NCBI GenBank assembly: GCA_030596145.1 | Contig: JAUVKS010000004.1 | Coordinates: forward strand, 1-23,175 | Origin: Pseudomonadota bacterium | GTDB taxonomy: Bacteria > Desulfobacterota > Syntrophia > Syntrophales > JADFWA01 | DNA: 23,175 bases | Direction: 5' to 3' | The notes under the pieces: generated by a model | The model's input: the letters and a program-made list of their open reading frames with translations, nothing else | What the model was told of the DNA's origin: nothing | The model's database searches: none | Program-made: the position numbers and the translations under genes | Part shown: positions 1 through 6,460 of the stretch, one piece after another | Position numbering within the stretch: position 1 is the first letter of the stretch | Layout: each line of letters begins with the position of its first letter

Positions 1-411
1 ATCCGGTTTCCCGATACCCAGCCTGATCCTGATAAACTCCTGTCCGCCGAGATGGTCGATTATGGATATTAATCCCTTATGTCCTCCGTGACCTCCTCCT
101 GCCTTTATTCTGATACTACCCAGCGGCAGGTCCAGATCGTCATGTACTACTATTAAATCCTCAAAGTCTGTTTTAAAATATCCTGCGAGCTTTTTGACGG
201 TTATGCCGCTCAGATTCATAAATGTCAGCGGCTTGGCCAGAATAGTGGCCACACCGGAGATCATCCCTTTTCCAAAACAGGAATCGAATTTCTTCTGGCG
301 GATTTCAATATCCTGTTCTTTTGCCAGCGCATCCAGGACCAGGAATCCCATATTGTGCCTGCTAAACCGGTATCTGATACCCGGATTTCCCAGCCCGACA
401 ATCAGCTTCAC
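1..411 (-). CDS. pth: Peptidyl-tRNA hydrolase (partial, C-terminus beyond window)
   Basis: Pth cleaves peptidyl-tRNA released from stalled ribosomes and recycles the tRNA in the cytoplasm. The 137 visible codons start at GTG (409-411) and read KLIVGLGNPG, then the SRHNMGF motif with the catalytic His, KPLTFMNLSG, and HDDLDLPLG with the conserved Asp pair, and run off the window edge at LGIGKPD. The family is usually about 190 residues, so roughly 50 are missing. It lies 14 bp behind rplY and is the last visible gene of the ispE-prs-rplY operon, a common bacterial arrangement. One oddity is the GGHKG segment: the Asn that follows the second His in E. coli Pth (GGHNG) is Lys here. Identity is very secure. 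The GTG start is preferred because the conserved motif begins two residues later. Confidence 0.95.
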   Translation of the reverse strand, partial: MKLIVGLGNPGIRYRFSRHNMGFLVLDALAKEQDIEIRQKKFDSCFGKGMISGVATILAKPLTFMNLSGITVKKLAGYFKTDFEDLIVVHDDLDLPLGSIRIKAGGGHGGHKGLISIIDHLGGQEFIRIRLGIGKPD

Positions 412-425
412 CGAAGACCCCCGAA

Positions 426-1088
426 TTATTCAGTTGTTTCTTTACCGGGTTCTTCACCGGTCTCCTCACCTTCTCCTTCGGGCAATTCCTCAACTTCTTC
501 TTCTGCAACTTCTACTTCGGTGATTCTTGTGAAAATGACCGCTACTATCATTACATCCGGGGGATCAAGTATTTCTATTCCTTCTTCTAAGGTAATGTCT
601 CCAACTTTGATTGAATCACCTATGTCCAGCTTACTAATATCAACTTCGATAAAATCTGGAAGCAAAGATGGCAGGGAAGAAAGCTTCACAGTTCTTTTTG
701 AAAATTGCAAATCTCCCCCCGCTTCTATGCCGACAGACTGCCCTTCAAGGCGAATTGGAATATCCATTGTGAGCTTATGATCCATCCGGATTTCATAAAA
801 ATCGATATGCAAAGGACTTCTCGTTAAGGGGTTGACCTGAAGCTCTTTTACTATTGACAGTTTTTCGACTTTGCTGTCATCGTCCTCAATTGCAAGCTTT
901 ATAAAGGCACTTTCTATTCTCCCCATTTTCGCTGATTTAGCGAATTCGGATGAATCTACCGTCAGCGGAATCGTTTCCGCTCCGGGACCATAAAAGACTG
1001 CCGGTATCAACCCTTTTTCCCTCAACCTCCTGGCAGGTCCCTTTCCGGATTCTTTACGAATATGAGCTTTTAACTCTATTGTTTCCAT
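426..1088 (-). CDS. rplY: 50S ribosomal protein L25, long CTC form
   Basis: This protein binds 5S rRNA in the central protuberance of the large ribosomal subunit. At 220 residues it is the long L25/TL5/CTC form, not the 94-residue E. coli form: an N-terminal L25 beta-barrel (about 1-95, with GKGPARRLREKGLIPAVFYG) followed by the CTC domain (about 100-185) containing IPIRLEG and VDISKLDIGDSI. The last 30 or so residues are almost all Glu, Gly, Thr and Pro, a disordered acidic tail seen in many long forms. ATG at 1088 follows an AGGAG sequence. It sits 14 bp behind prs and 14 bp ahead of pth in one operon. Identification is secure. Confidence 0.96.
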   Translation of the reverse strand: METIELKAHIRKESGKGPARRLREKGLIPAVFYGPGAETIPLTVDSSEFAKSAKMGRIESAFIKLAIEDDDSKVEKLSIVKELQVNPLTRSPLHIDFYEIRMDHKLTMDIPIRLEGQSVGIEAGGDLQFSKRTVKLSSLPSLLPDFIEVDISKLDIGDSIKVGDITLEEGIEILDPPDVMIVAVIFTRITEVEVAEEEVEELPEGEGEETGEEPGKETTE

Positions 1089-1102
1089 ATGTTTATTTTC
1101 TC

Positions 1103-2044
1103 CTAAATAAAAAGTGAACTTACAGAATCGTTGTAATAAATTCTTTTGACTGCCTCACTTAGAAGCTCTGAGACAGAAAGAACATTAATTTGTTTGCAGG
1201 ATTTTGCCTTTTCATGCAAGGGGATGGTATCGGTCACGATGACCTCTTTGATGTTGGAATCATTAATCCTGTCTATTGCCGGTCCCGACAGGACAGGATG
1301 TGTACAGCAGACGGAGACATCGGTTGCACCTGCATCTCCGAGTGCTTCGGCCGCCTGAACCACGGTTCCGGCGGTATCTATCAGATCATCAAGAATTACG
1401 GTTTTTTTACCTTTTACATCACCTATAATATTCATAAGCTGTGATTCATTCGGTCCTTCTCTTCTCTTATCGATAATGGCAAGATTTGCACCCAATCTTT
1501 TTCCAAAGGCCCTCGCCCTTTCAACACCACCGGCATCGGGGGAGACGACAACCATGTTGTCCTGGTAATTTTTCCTAATGTAGTCCAGTAATACAGGCGT
1601 GGCGAAAAGATTATCAACAGGGATATTGAAAAAACCCTGTATCTGGCCGGCGTGGAGATCCATGGAAAGAACACGATTGGCGCCCGCTGTAGTTATCAAA
1701 TCAGCGACAAGCTTTGCAGTGATCGGCGCTCTGGGAAGGACTTTCCTGTCCTGTCTTGCATAACCATAGTAGGGAATAACAGCCGTTATTCTATCTGCAG
1801 ATGCCCTCTTCATGGCATCTGTCAATATCAAAAGTTCCATGCAATTGTCATTCACGGGCGGGCAGGTTGATTGAATAATGAAAACGTCCATTCCTCTTAC
1901 GTTTTCATTAATTTCAACCCTTGTCTCGCCATCACTGAATGTTGTTACGTTTGCTTTTCCAAGTGGAACTCCCAGTATCTTGCATATCTTCTTTGCGAGG
2001 GGCAGGTTTGAGTTCCCGGAAAATATTCTTATTTTTTCAAGCAT
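1103..2044 (-). CDS. prs: Ribose-phosphate pyrophosphokinase (PRPP synthetase)
   Basis: Prs makes PRPP from ribose 5-phosphate and ATP for purine, pyrimidine, His, Trp and NAD synthesis. The 313 residues match the usual class I length. Visible motifs are FSDGETRVEINENVRG near residue 37, PYYGYARQDRK near 91, the metal/ATP segment MDLHAGQIQGFF (128-139), the flexible-loop region SPDAGGVERARAFG (about 168-181), and the ribose-5-phosphate loop VILDDLIDTAGT (216-227). ATG at 2044 follows an AGGA sequence. It lies downstream of tRNA-Gln and upstream of rplY in the same direction, so it is probably co-transcribed with ispE and the tRNA. Nothing is unusual in the protein. Confidence 0.97.
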   Translation of the reverse strand: MLEKIRIFSGNSNLPLAKKICKILGVPLGKANVTTFSDGETRVEINENVRGMDVFIIQSTCPPVNDNCMELLILTDAMKRASADRITAVIPYYGYARQDRKVLPRAPITAKLVADLITTAGANRVLSMDLHAGQIQGFFNIPVDNLFATPVLLDYIRKNYQDNMVVVSPDAGGVERARAFGKRLGANLAIIDKRREGPNESQLMNIIGDVKGKKTVILDDLIDTAGTVVQAAEALGDAGATDVSVCCTHPVLSGPAIDRINDSNIKEVIVTDTIPLHEKAKSCKQINVLSVSELLSEAVKRIYYNDSVSSLFI

Positions 2045-2069
2045 TCAGTTTTCCTGTAAATGGGCTAAG

Positions 2070-2108
2070 GGCTAAAGGCAAAAGGTGAACTTGCCCTTTA
2101 GCCTTTTT
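2070..2108 (+). terminator. Hairpin with T-run in the prs/tRNA-Gln gap
   Basis: A 9-bp perfect stem (2070-2078 with 2095-2103) is followed on the plus strand by five T (2104-2108), the form of an intrinsic terminator reading plus. No plus-strand gene lies upstream, and on the minus strand the T-run is absent, so it would not stop the ispE-prs operon. The words GGCTAAAGGC also occur at the right end of the window (23136-23175), so this may be a dispersed repeat rather than a working terminator. Confidence 0.35.
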
Positions 2109-2115
2109 ATAACAA

Positions 2116-2190
2116 TGGCTGGGGCGGGAGGATTCGAACCTCCGAATGCAAGAACCAAAGTCTTGTGTCTTACCGCTTGACGACGCCCCA
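2116..2190 (-). tRNA. tRNA-Gln (anticodon UUG), CCA encoded
   Basis: Read on the minus strand, the sequence folds as a complete cloverleaf. The acceptor TGGGGCG (2184-2190) pairs with CGCCCCA (2120-2126), the anticodon stem CAAGA/TCTTG encloses CTTTGGT with anticodon TTG (Gln), and the T-arm GGAGG-TTCGAAT-CCTCC is canonical. The discriminator is G and the 3' CCA is encoded (2116-2118). It lies between ispE and prs in the same orientation, so it is probably processed from the operon transcript. Confidence 0.96.
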
Positions 2191-2201
2191 ATGTATGCGC
2201 A

Positions 2202-2252
2202 AAGCGCATGGGGCATAGCGCTTTTCTTCTATATTCTATGCCCCATGCGCTT
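2202..2252. repeat. 17-bp perfect inverted repeat between ispE and tRNA-Gln
   Basis: Arms at 2202-2218 and 2236-2252 are perfect reverse complements of 17 bp around a 17-base AT-rich loop. The right arm ends three bases before the ispE stop codon. A second, smaller palindrome (ATGCGC-AAA-GCGCAT, 2195-2209) overlaps the left arm, allowing two alternative hairpins. It could stabilise the ispE 3' end, mark a processing point before the tRNA, or attenuate transcription. No T-run follows it, so it is not a classical terminator. It may be a REP-like dispersed element. Confidence 0.8.
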
Positions 2253-2254
2253 AG

Positions 2255-3094
2255 TTAATTGATAGAGTGTGCCCTGAATACTAACCACTTTCCCTTTTCC
2301 TTTAAGCTCTCTTCCGCCTTCAACGCACCTTTTTTATCTGCAAAGATTCCGAAAACGGTCGGTCCGCTTCCAGACATCAAGGAACCCAGGGCACCGCATG
2401 TTATTAAAAGTTCCTTTAATTCCCTAAGGATAGGGTGCAGGTTTAAAGTTACCTTTTCCAGATCGTTATGCAATTTCCTTACAATGTCATCCACTGCATA
2501 AAACCGTGGCACATTATACTTTTTTGCCTCATTTGTCAATCTTAAATTGAGACTTTCATAAACCATTTTTGTTGAAATATCGAAGCGCGGGTTTATCAGC
2601 ACAAACCATAACCGGGGAATATTTTCCGCAACCTGAAGGCGATCACCGATACCGAATGCCCAGGCTGTTTTACCGGAAACAAAAAAAGGGACATCAGCCC
2701 CAAGTTTTGCCCCCATTTTTATCAATTCATCTTTGGTGTACTTGAACCCCATCAGATCATTTAATGTGAGCAGGGTGGTGGCGGCATTTGAGCTTCCGCC
2801 GCCCAGGCCTGCGGCTATTGGGATCTTCTTCCTGATTGTGATTTCTACGCCTGAAAGGCAGGATGCATGTGAAAAAAGAGATTTTACAGTTTTATAGACG
2901 ATGTTGTCCTCATTTTCAGGAAGAGTCGTCCCCGGGCATTTCACCACAATACCCTTCCCCCTCAGGGAAAACTCCATTTCGTCATAGAGGCTTATCATCT
3001 GCATCAGGGTCGCTATATCATGATAGCCATCTTTCCTTCTTCCCAGTACCTGCAGGTGAAGATTCACCTTTGCCGGTGACCTTTTTGTTATCAT
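2255..3094 (-). CDS. ispE: 4-diphosphocytidyl-2-C-methyl-D-erythritol kinase
   Basis: IspE phosphorylates the 2-hydroxyl of CDP-methylerythritol in the non-mevalonate (MEP) isoprenoid pathway. The 279 residues are typical for this GHMP kinase. Motifs are SPAKVNLHLQVLGRRKDGYH at the N-terminus, the ATP-binding glycine loop PIAAGLGGGSSNAA (92-105), GADVPFF near 133 with the catalytic Asp, and the C-terminal motif SGSGPTVFG near 241. ATG at 3094 follows an AAGGGAA ribosome-binding site. It is the first gene of the ispE-tRNA-prs-rplY-pth unit, and the order ispE-prs-rplY-pth is widespread in bacteria. No clear promoter was seen in the 230-bp gap upstream, which carries short CAGGAGTCAGGAGTCAGAAT-type repeats. 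Confidence 0.96.
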   Translation of the reverse strand: MITKRSPAKVNLHLQVLGRRKDGYHDIATLMQMISLYDEMEFSLRGKGIVVKCPGTTLPENEDNIVYKTVKSLFSHASCLSGVEITIRKKIPIAAGLGGGSSNAATTLLTLNDLMGFKYTKDELIKMGAKLGADVPFFVSGKTAWAFGIGDRLQVAENIPRLWFVLINPRFDISTKMVYESLNLRLTNEAKKYNVPRFYAVDDIVRKLHNDLEKVTLNLHPILRELKELLITCGALGSLMSGSGPTVFGIFADKKGALKAEESLKEKGKWLVFRAHSIN

Positions 3095-3325
3095 TAAATT
3101 CCCTTCTTTTTGTAACTACTCAGGTATCCAGGAGTCAGGAGTCAGAATAAAAGCAATATGTAACGCTGACAAATTGCTGATTTCTTCAATTATGGAGCAA
3201 ATAACATCCCGCACGGCGAGATTCGGGAAACAGATACTACATCATTTTGATGTTTAACACTTTTTGCCGGACGGTTTGTATTTTTTCTTCTGTCTACTGA
3301 ATTCTGGCTTCTGGCTACTGAATAG
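3095..3325. repeat. Gap with short direct repeats between DUF1844 gene and ispE
   Basis: This 231-bp gene-free gap contains CAGGAGTCAGGAGTCAGAAT near 3128-3147 (direct copies of CAGGAGT) and, near 3292-3322, CTACTGAATTC followed by TGGCTTCTGGCTACTGAAT. The two blocks look like divergent members of one repeat family in opposite orientation. No start codon with a ribosome-binding site, RNA gene or convincing terminator was found. A promoter for ispE is expected here but is not obvious. Confidence 0.45.
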
Positions 3326-3727
3326 TTACTTCTCCTTTACATACCTCATCCTCAATTCAAAGAGTACACCGTCTATTAATTCCTTCTCTTTATCATCGAG
3401 ATTTCCCTCTGTTTTCTCTTTGAGCATGTCCAGTATATCTATAGTCTGTTTTGCCGCAGGAAGATTCTTCTCCGTTTTTTCAGACACAGGATCCGGGAGA
3501 TCGCCGAAATGATAGATTGCTGTCGTGCTTAAAGAAAACACAAAGTTGGAAAAATTTATCTCCGGCAAAAATTTATCTTCTTCAGCCGCACTTTTTTCGG
3601 TTTGCTTTTCCCCGGTTATTTTCTTCTCTTCCGCTTCTTTCGGTTCCGCCTGTCGAACCTCTCCTGATTCATCAAATGTCCGTTTATCCTTAACAACAAA
3701 ATCCTTTTCTTTCGTATCTTCTCCCAT
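3326..3727 (-). CDS. DUF1844 domain protein
   Basis: A 133-residue soluble protein of unknown function. Residues 1 to about 55 are highly charged and low in complexity (Lys/Glu-rich), probably disordered. The C-terminal part from INFSNFVFSLSTTAIYHFGD through the conserved helical region with DILDMLKEKTEGNLDDKE and LFELRMRYV matches the DUF1844 family, which is frequent in Desulfobacterota and other delta-type genomes. ATG at 3727 has a near-perfect GGAGGAG ribosome-binding site. It points the same way as ispE but is separated from it by 231 bp. No catalytic residues can be named. Confidence 0.85.
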   Translation of the reverse strand: MGEDTKEKDFVVKDKRTFDESGEVRQAEPKEAEEKKITGEKQTEKSAAEEDKFLPEINFSNFVFSLSTTAIYHFGDLPDPVSEKTEKNLPAAKQTIDILDMLKEKTEGNLDDKEKELIDGVLFELRMRYVKEK

Positions 3728-3792
3728 ATTCTCCTCCTTACAGAAGCTTCATCAGCCGAACAGGTCCGTATGGGTGCCTGTTCTGACTAAAC

Positions 3793-3909
3793 TGATCTTC
3801 CCCCGAAATAATAGACACCCAGTTAAGCTGCCATAGACAGCCTGCCAAAGTCAACAGGAGAAACATATCCCAAATATGAATGTCTCCTGATCCTGTTGTA
3901 GAATATCTC
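3793..3909 (-). pseudogene. IS3-family transposase remnant (last 28 codons plus right end)
   Basis: On the minus strand, 3823-3909 reads 28 residues and a TAA stop with the C-terminal signature of IS3-family OrfB transposases: FYNRIRRHSYLGYVSP followed by VDF and LSMAA. The bases after the stop (3793-3822) carry the GGTGTCTATTATTTCGGGGG-type sequence that often forms the right end of such elements. Upstream of codon 1 of this piece the transposase frame is lost and the next sequence is the REP-like palindrome at 3917. It is a dead scrap. The matching left end and the DDE catalytic residues are absent. Confidence 0.8.
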
Positions 3910-3916
3910 GGAAGAT

Positions 3917-4030
3917 AAAGGGGACAGGTTGTTTTTCTTCTCTTTTTATAAAACCCTTACGGGTAAACTCCGGACCCCTGATCCCTGTTTTACCCCTATT
4001 TATTGAGAAGATACCTTTTGTCCCCTTTTA
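3917..4030. repeat. Imperfect REP-like palindrome (AAAGGGGACAGG family)
   Basis: Nested inverted arms: AAAGGGGACA (3917-3926) with TGTCCCCTTT at 4019 onward, CTTCTC (about 3937-3942) with GAGAAG (about 4005-4010), and GGGTAAA (about 3960) with TTTACCC (about 3990). Together they make a roughly 114-bp imperfect palindrome. AAAGGGGACAGG-type palindromes are, from general experience, abundant in deltaproteobacterial genomes and often linked to REP-associated tyrosine (Y1) transposases. No such transposase is present here. It fills most of the 320-bp gap between the diguanylate cyclase and the DUF1844 gene, beside the IS3 scrap. Confidence 0.65.
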
Positions 4031-4047
4031 CTCCGAAGCTTTAGCTG

Positions 4048-5277
4048 TCATGACGGCGTGTAGCGCTGGCAGTTGTCTCGGCCCCGGTCCTTGGCGCGGT
4101 ACATGGCGATGTCGGCGTTTCTGATCAGGATATCAACATCTTCGCCGTCGTCAGGGAAGATGGCAATTCCAATGCTGGTGGTGATATGAAATTCGCGGTC
4201 GTCAATTATGAATGGCCTTCGAAAGGCTTCCAGGATCTGCTCGGCGATTTTGGTCGTATCTTCCACCACACTGATTTCCGGTAACAAAAGCAGAAATTCG
4301 TCGCCTCCCATGCGGGCCACAGTATCACTCTTACGGAAAAGCCGGGTCAGTCGTTCGCCGGCTGCTTTTAGTACCCGGTCCCCCATACTGTGCCCTGATG
4401 TATCATTAATGTCTTTGAATTCATCTAGGTCGAGCAACATAACGGCCAGCTTTTTCCGGTTGCGGTGCGCGTGAGCCAGTTCCTGTGTTAGACGGTCATT
4501 GAACAGCGTCCGGTTGGGCAGGCCGGTCAGGGGGTCGTGAGTGGTCATGTGGACAAGTTTTTCCTCTGTGCTCTTGCGTTCGGTAATGTCTCTGGCTATA
4601 CCACAAAGCCCGGCGATTTCACCGGAACTGTCGCGTATCGGTACCTTAACAGTGTGGAAAGTAATGGGAATTCCGCTCACTGGCTTGATGATATCCATCT
4701 CGATGATCTCCCCTTTGAGGACTCGAGAATCAACCGCCCTGATGCGTGATGCCGCTTCCTCTCCGAAAAGGTCATCGTCTGTCTGACCGATCAGCTGTGA
4801 GGCAGGGAGTCTGAAGAGCCTCTCCATCGCCGGATTGACAGAGGTATATTTTAGAGTGAAATCCTTGGTGTAGATACAATCTTCAGCCGTGTTGAAGATA
4901 GCCCGAAGTCGTTCCTCGTTTTCTCGTATTTTCTCCTTTGCCCGCAGTGCGGCCATCATAGTCTGCATCCTTTCGTTCAGGAGAGCAGCCACTGTTCCCA
5001 CAACTACAAACATTAGTGAGCGTGACAGGTTTGGCCCGATAGAATTCTCAAGCGGGCTTATGATATGAGAAATCAGCAGTAGAAGAGCGAGGAACACCGC
5101 AACCGCTATACCCTTGCGTGACCACCACAAACCCGCGAGGATTATCGGTATGTAGAAGAAATGCGTAAAGACGGCTTCAATTCTTAGAATGAAATGGTAA
5201 TAGTATGTTATCAGCAGACAGATGATGAGCAGGATTGCAATAACAGCAATCTTGTATTTTTCTTTCGAGTTTTCCAC
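4048..5277 (-). CDS. Membrane PAS-GGDEF diguanylate cyclase
   Basis: Predicted to make cyclic di-GMP from two GTP at the inner membrane. The 409 residues contain hydrophobic membrane segments between about residues 10 and 100, a short linker helix, a PAS domain (about 120-235, ending in the typical GIARDITERK), and a GGDEF domain (about 240-405). The active-site motif is intact, GGDEF at 324-328, as is DPLTGLPNR near 248. RKSD (315-318) lies five residues before the GGDEF motif and matches the RxxD inhibitory site, so product feedback inhibition is likely. No EAL domain is present. The start is GTG at 5277 with a weak GGGAA site. The PAS ligand is unknown. No c-di-GMP target lies in the window. 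Confidence 0.92.
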   Translation of the reverse strand: MENSKEKYKIAVIAILLIICLLITYYYHFILRIEAVFTHFFYIPIILAGLWWSRKGIAVAVFLALLLLISHIISPLENSIGPNLSRSLMFVVVGTVAALLNERMQTMMAALRAKEKIRENEERLRAIFNTAEDCIYTKDFTLKYTSVNPAMERLFRLPASQLIGQTDDDLFGEEAASRIRAVDSRVLKGEIIEMDIIKPVSGIPITFHTVKVPIRDSSGEIAGLCGIARDITERKSTEEKLVHMTTHDPLTGLPNRTLFNDRLTQELAHAHRNRKKLAVMLLDLDEFKDINDTSGHSMGDRVLKAAGERLTRLFRKSDTVARMGGDEFLLLLPEISVVEDTTKIAEQILEAFRRPFIIDDREFHITTSIGIAIFPDDGEDVDILIRNADIAMYRAKDRGRDNCQRYTPS

Positions 5278-5305
5278 TGTTCCCGTAATTTATTGCACGG
5301 ACAAA

Positions 5306-5322
5306 TCCGCCCGAGGCGGATC
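5306..5322. repeat. Short perfect hairpin downstream of htpX
   Basis: ATCCGCC-CGA-GGCGGAT forms a 7-bp GC-rich perfect stem with a 3-base loop in the 135-bp gap between the htpX stop and the diguanylate cyclase start. Without a T-run it is more like a REP-type element than an intrinsic terminator. Confidence 0.5.
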
Positions 5323-5412
5323 CATGCCACCCTACAGAATTACCGAAAAAAACTTGATTTGCTCTCAGGATTGTATTTTCAAAGGTTGCCTGTCCTGTGA
5401 CAGTAACTGATT

Positions 5413-6252
5413 TTACCTCATCCTTTTCAATCGCGCAACCCTTTCTTCAATCGGTGGATGGGTGCTGAAGAGATTCATAAGGGATTTACCTGTCAGAGGG
5501 TTCACAATGAACATATGAGCGGTTGACGGATTGGCCCGCATGGGGATTGCTTTAGAGGCTTGTGAGAGCTTTTCCAGGGCGCGGGCAAGACCATCAGGTT
5601 TGCCCGATATCCGGGCGCCCCCCTCGTCAGCAAGATATTCACGTGATCGGGATATAGCCATCTGTATAATCATCGCGGCGATAGGTGCCAGAATGGCCAT
5701 TACGATAAGTCCGAGGATTCCTCCCCCTTCGTCGTCGTCTCCTCCAAAGCTGCCGAAGATGGCTGCCCACTTGGCCATACTGGCCAGTATCATTACAGCC
5801 CCGGCCAGTGTTGCCGCGATGGAGCCGATGAGCATATCCCTGTTTTTAATGTGTGTGAGTTCGTGGGAAAGAACCCCTTCAAGTTCATCCCTGTTCAATA
5901 TCTGTAAAATACCCTCCGTTACCGCCACAACGGCATGCTTCTCATCCCTTCCGGTGGCAAAGGCGTTCGGAGTGTTACCCGGGACGATGTAAACCTTCGG
6001 CATGGGGAGCCCCGCCTTTAACGCCAGATTTTTTATCAGGGAATAAAGTTCAGGGACTTCGCTTTCCGAAACCTCTTTGGCGCGATACATCTTCAAGACG
6101 AACTTGTCTGAAAACCAGTAACTTCCAAAGTTCAGCACCATTGCAAAAATAAACGCGATTATTATTCCCTGCTGGCCGCCAAAGTACCCGCCTATCAGCA
6201 TCAAAAGGCCGGTCAAGGCACCCAGGAGTATGCCTGTTTTGATTGTATTCAT
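5413..6252 (-). CDS. htpX: HtpX-family membrane zinc metalloprotease (M48)
   Basis: HtpX is an inner-membrane protease that helps clear misfolded membrane proteins, together with FtsH in E. coli. The 279 residues show two N-terminal membrane segments (about 7-22 and 28-46), the zinc motif HELTH at 130-134 followed by IKNRD, two further hydrophobic segments (about 142-160 and 178-198), and the third-ligand motif SREYLADEGGARI from about 203. Length and order match the family. ATG at 6252 has a perfect GGAGG site. In E. coli htpX belongs to stress regulons, and here it follows clpB in the same direction, 208 bp away, which suggests a shared stress role. Its own promoter was not recognised. Confidence 0.94.
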   Translation of the reverse strand: MNTIKTGILLGALTGLLMLIGGYFGGQQGIIIAFIFAMVLNFGSYWFSDKFVLKMYRAKEVSESEVPELYSLIKNLALKAGLPMPKVYIVPGNTPNAFATGRDEKHAVVAVTEGILQILNRDELEGVLSHELTHIKNRDMLIGSIAATLAGAVMILASMAKWAAIFGSFGGDDDEGGGILGLIVMAILAPIAAMIIQMAISRSREYLADEGGARISGKPDGLARALEKLSQASKAIPMRANPSTAHMFIVNPLTGKSLMNLFSTHPPIEERVARLKRMR

Positions 6253-6264
6253 TCAATACCTCCA

Positions 6265-6415
6265 GTTTGTAAATTCGAAATTCGAATATCGAAATTCGAA
6301 ACAAATCCGAATACCAAATGACAAATATTCAAAACGAAGTTTAGGATATTCGAATTTAACATCTTGAAATTGTTTCGTATTTCGGATTTTGTGCTTCGGA
6401 TTTTATGATTTTAAT
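6265..6415. repeat. AT-rich TTCGAA/ATTCGGATTT repeat block
   Basis: The htpX-clpB gap (6253-6460) is filled with overlapping short words: AATTCGAAATTCGAATATCG and copies of it, then AAATCCGAATACC, and in inverted sense ATTTCGGATTTTGTGCTTCGG. Several pair as inverted repeats. The block resembles non-coding repeats scattered between genes in deltaproteobacteria. No open frame, RNA or clear terminator was found. Whether it ends clpB transcripts is unknown. Confidence 0.6.
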
Positions 6416-6460
6416 CGACTTACAGTATACAGCTTGAAATCACTGCCCTACATAATAACT

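Noticed and set aside
355..780. Plus-strand open frames over pth and rplY
   Set aside because: Antisense shadows with low-complexity Ser/Pro translation; the minus strand carries clear pth and rplY motifs.
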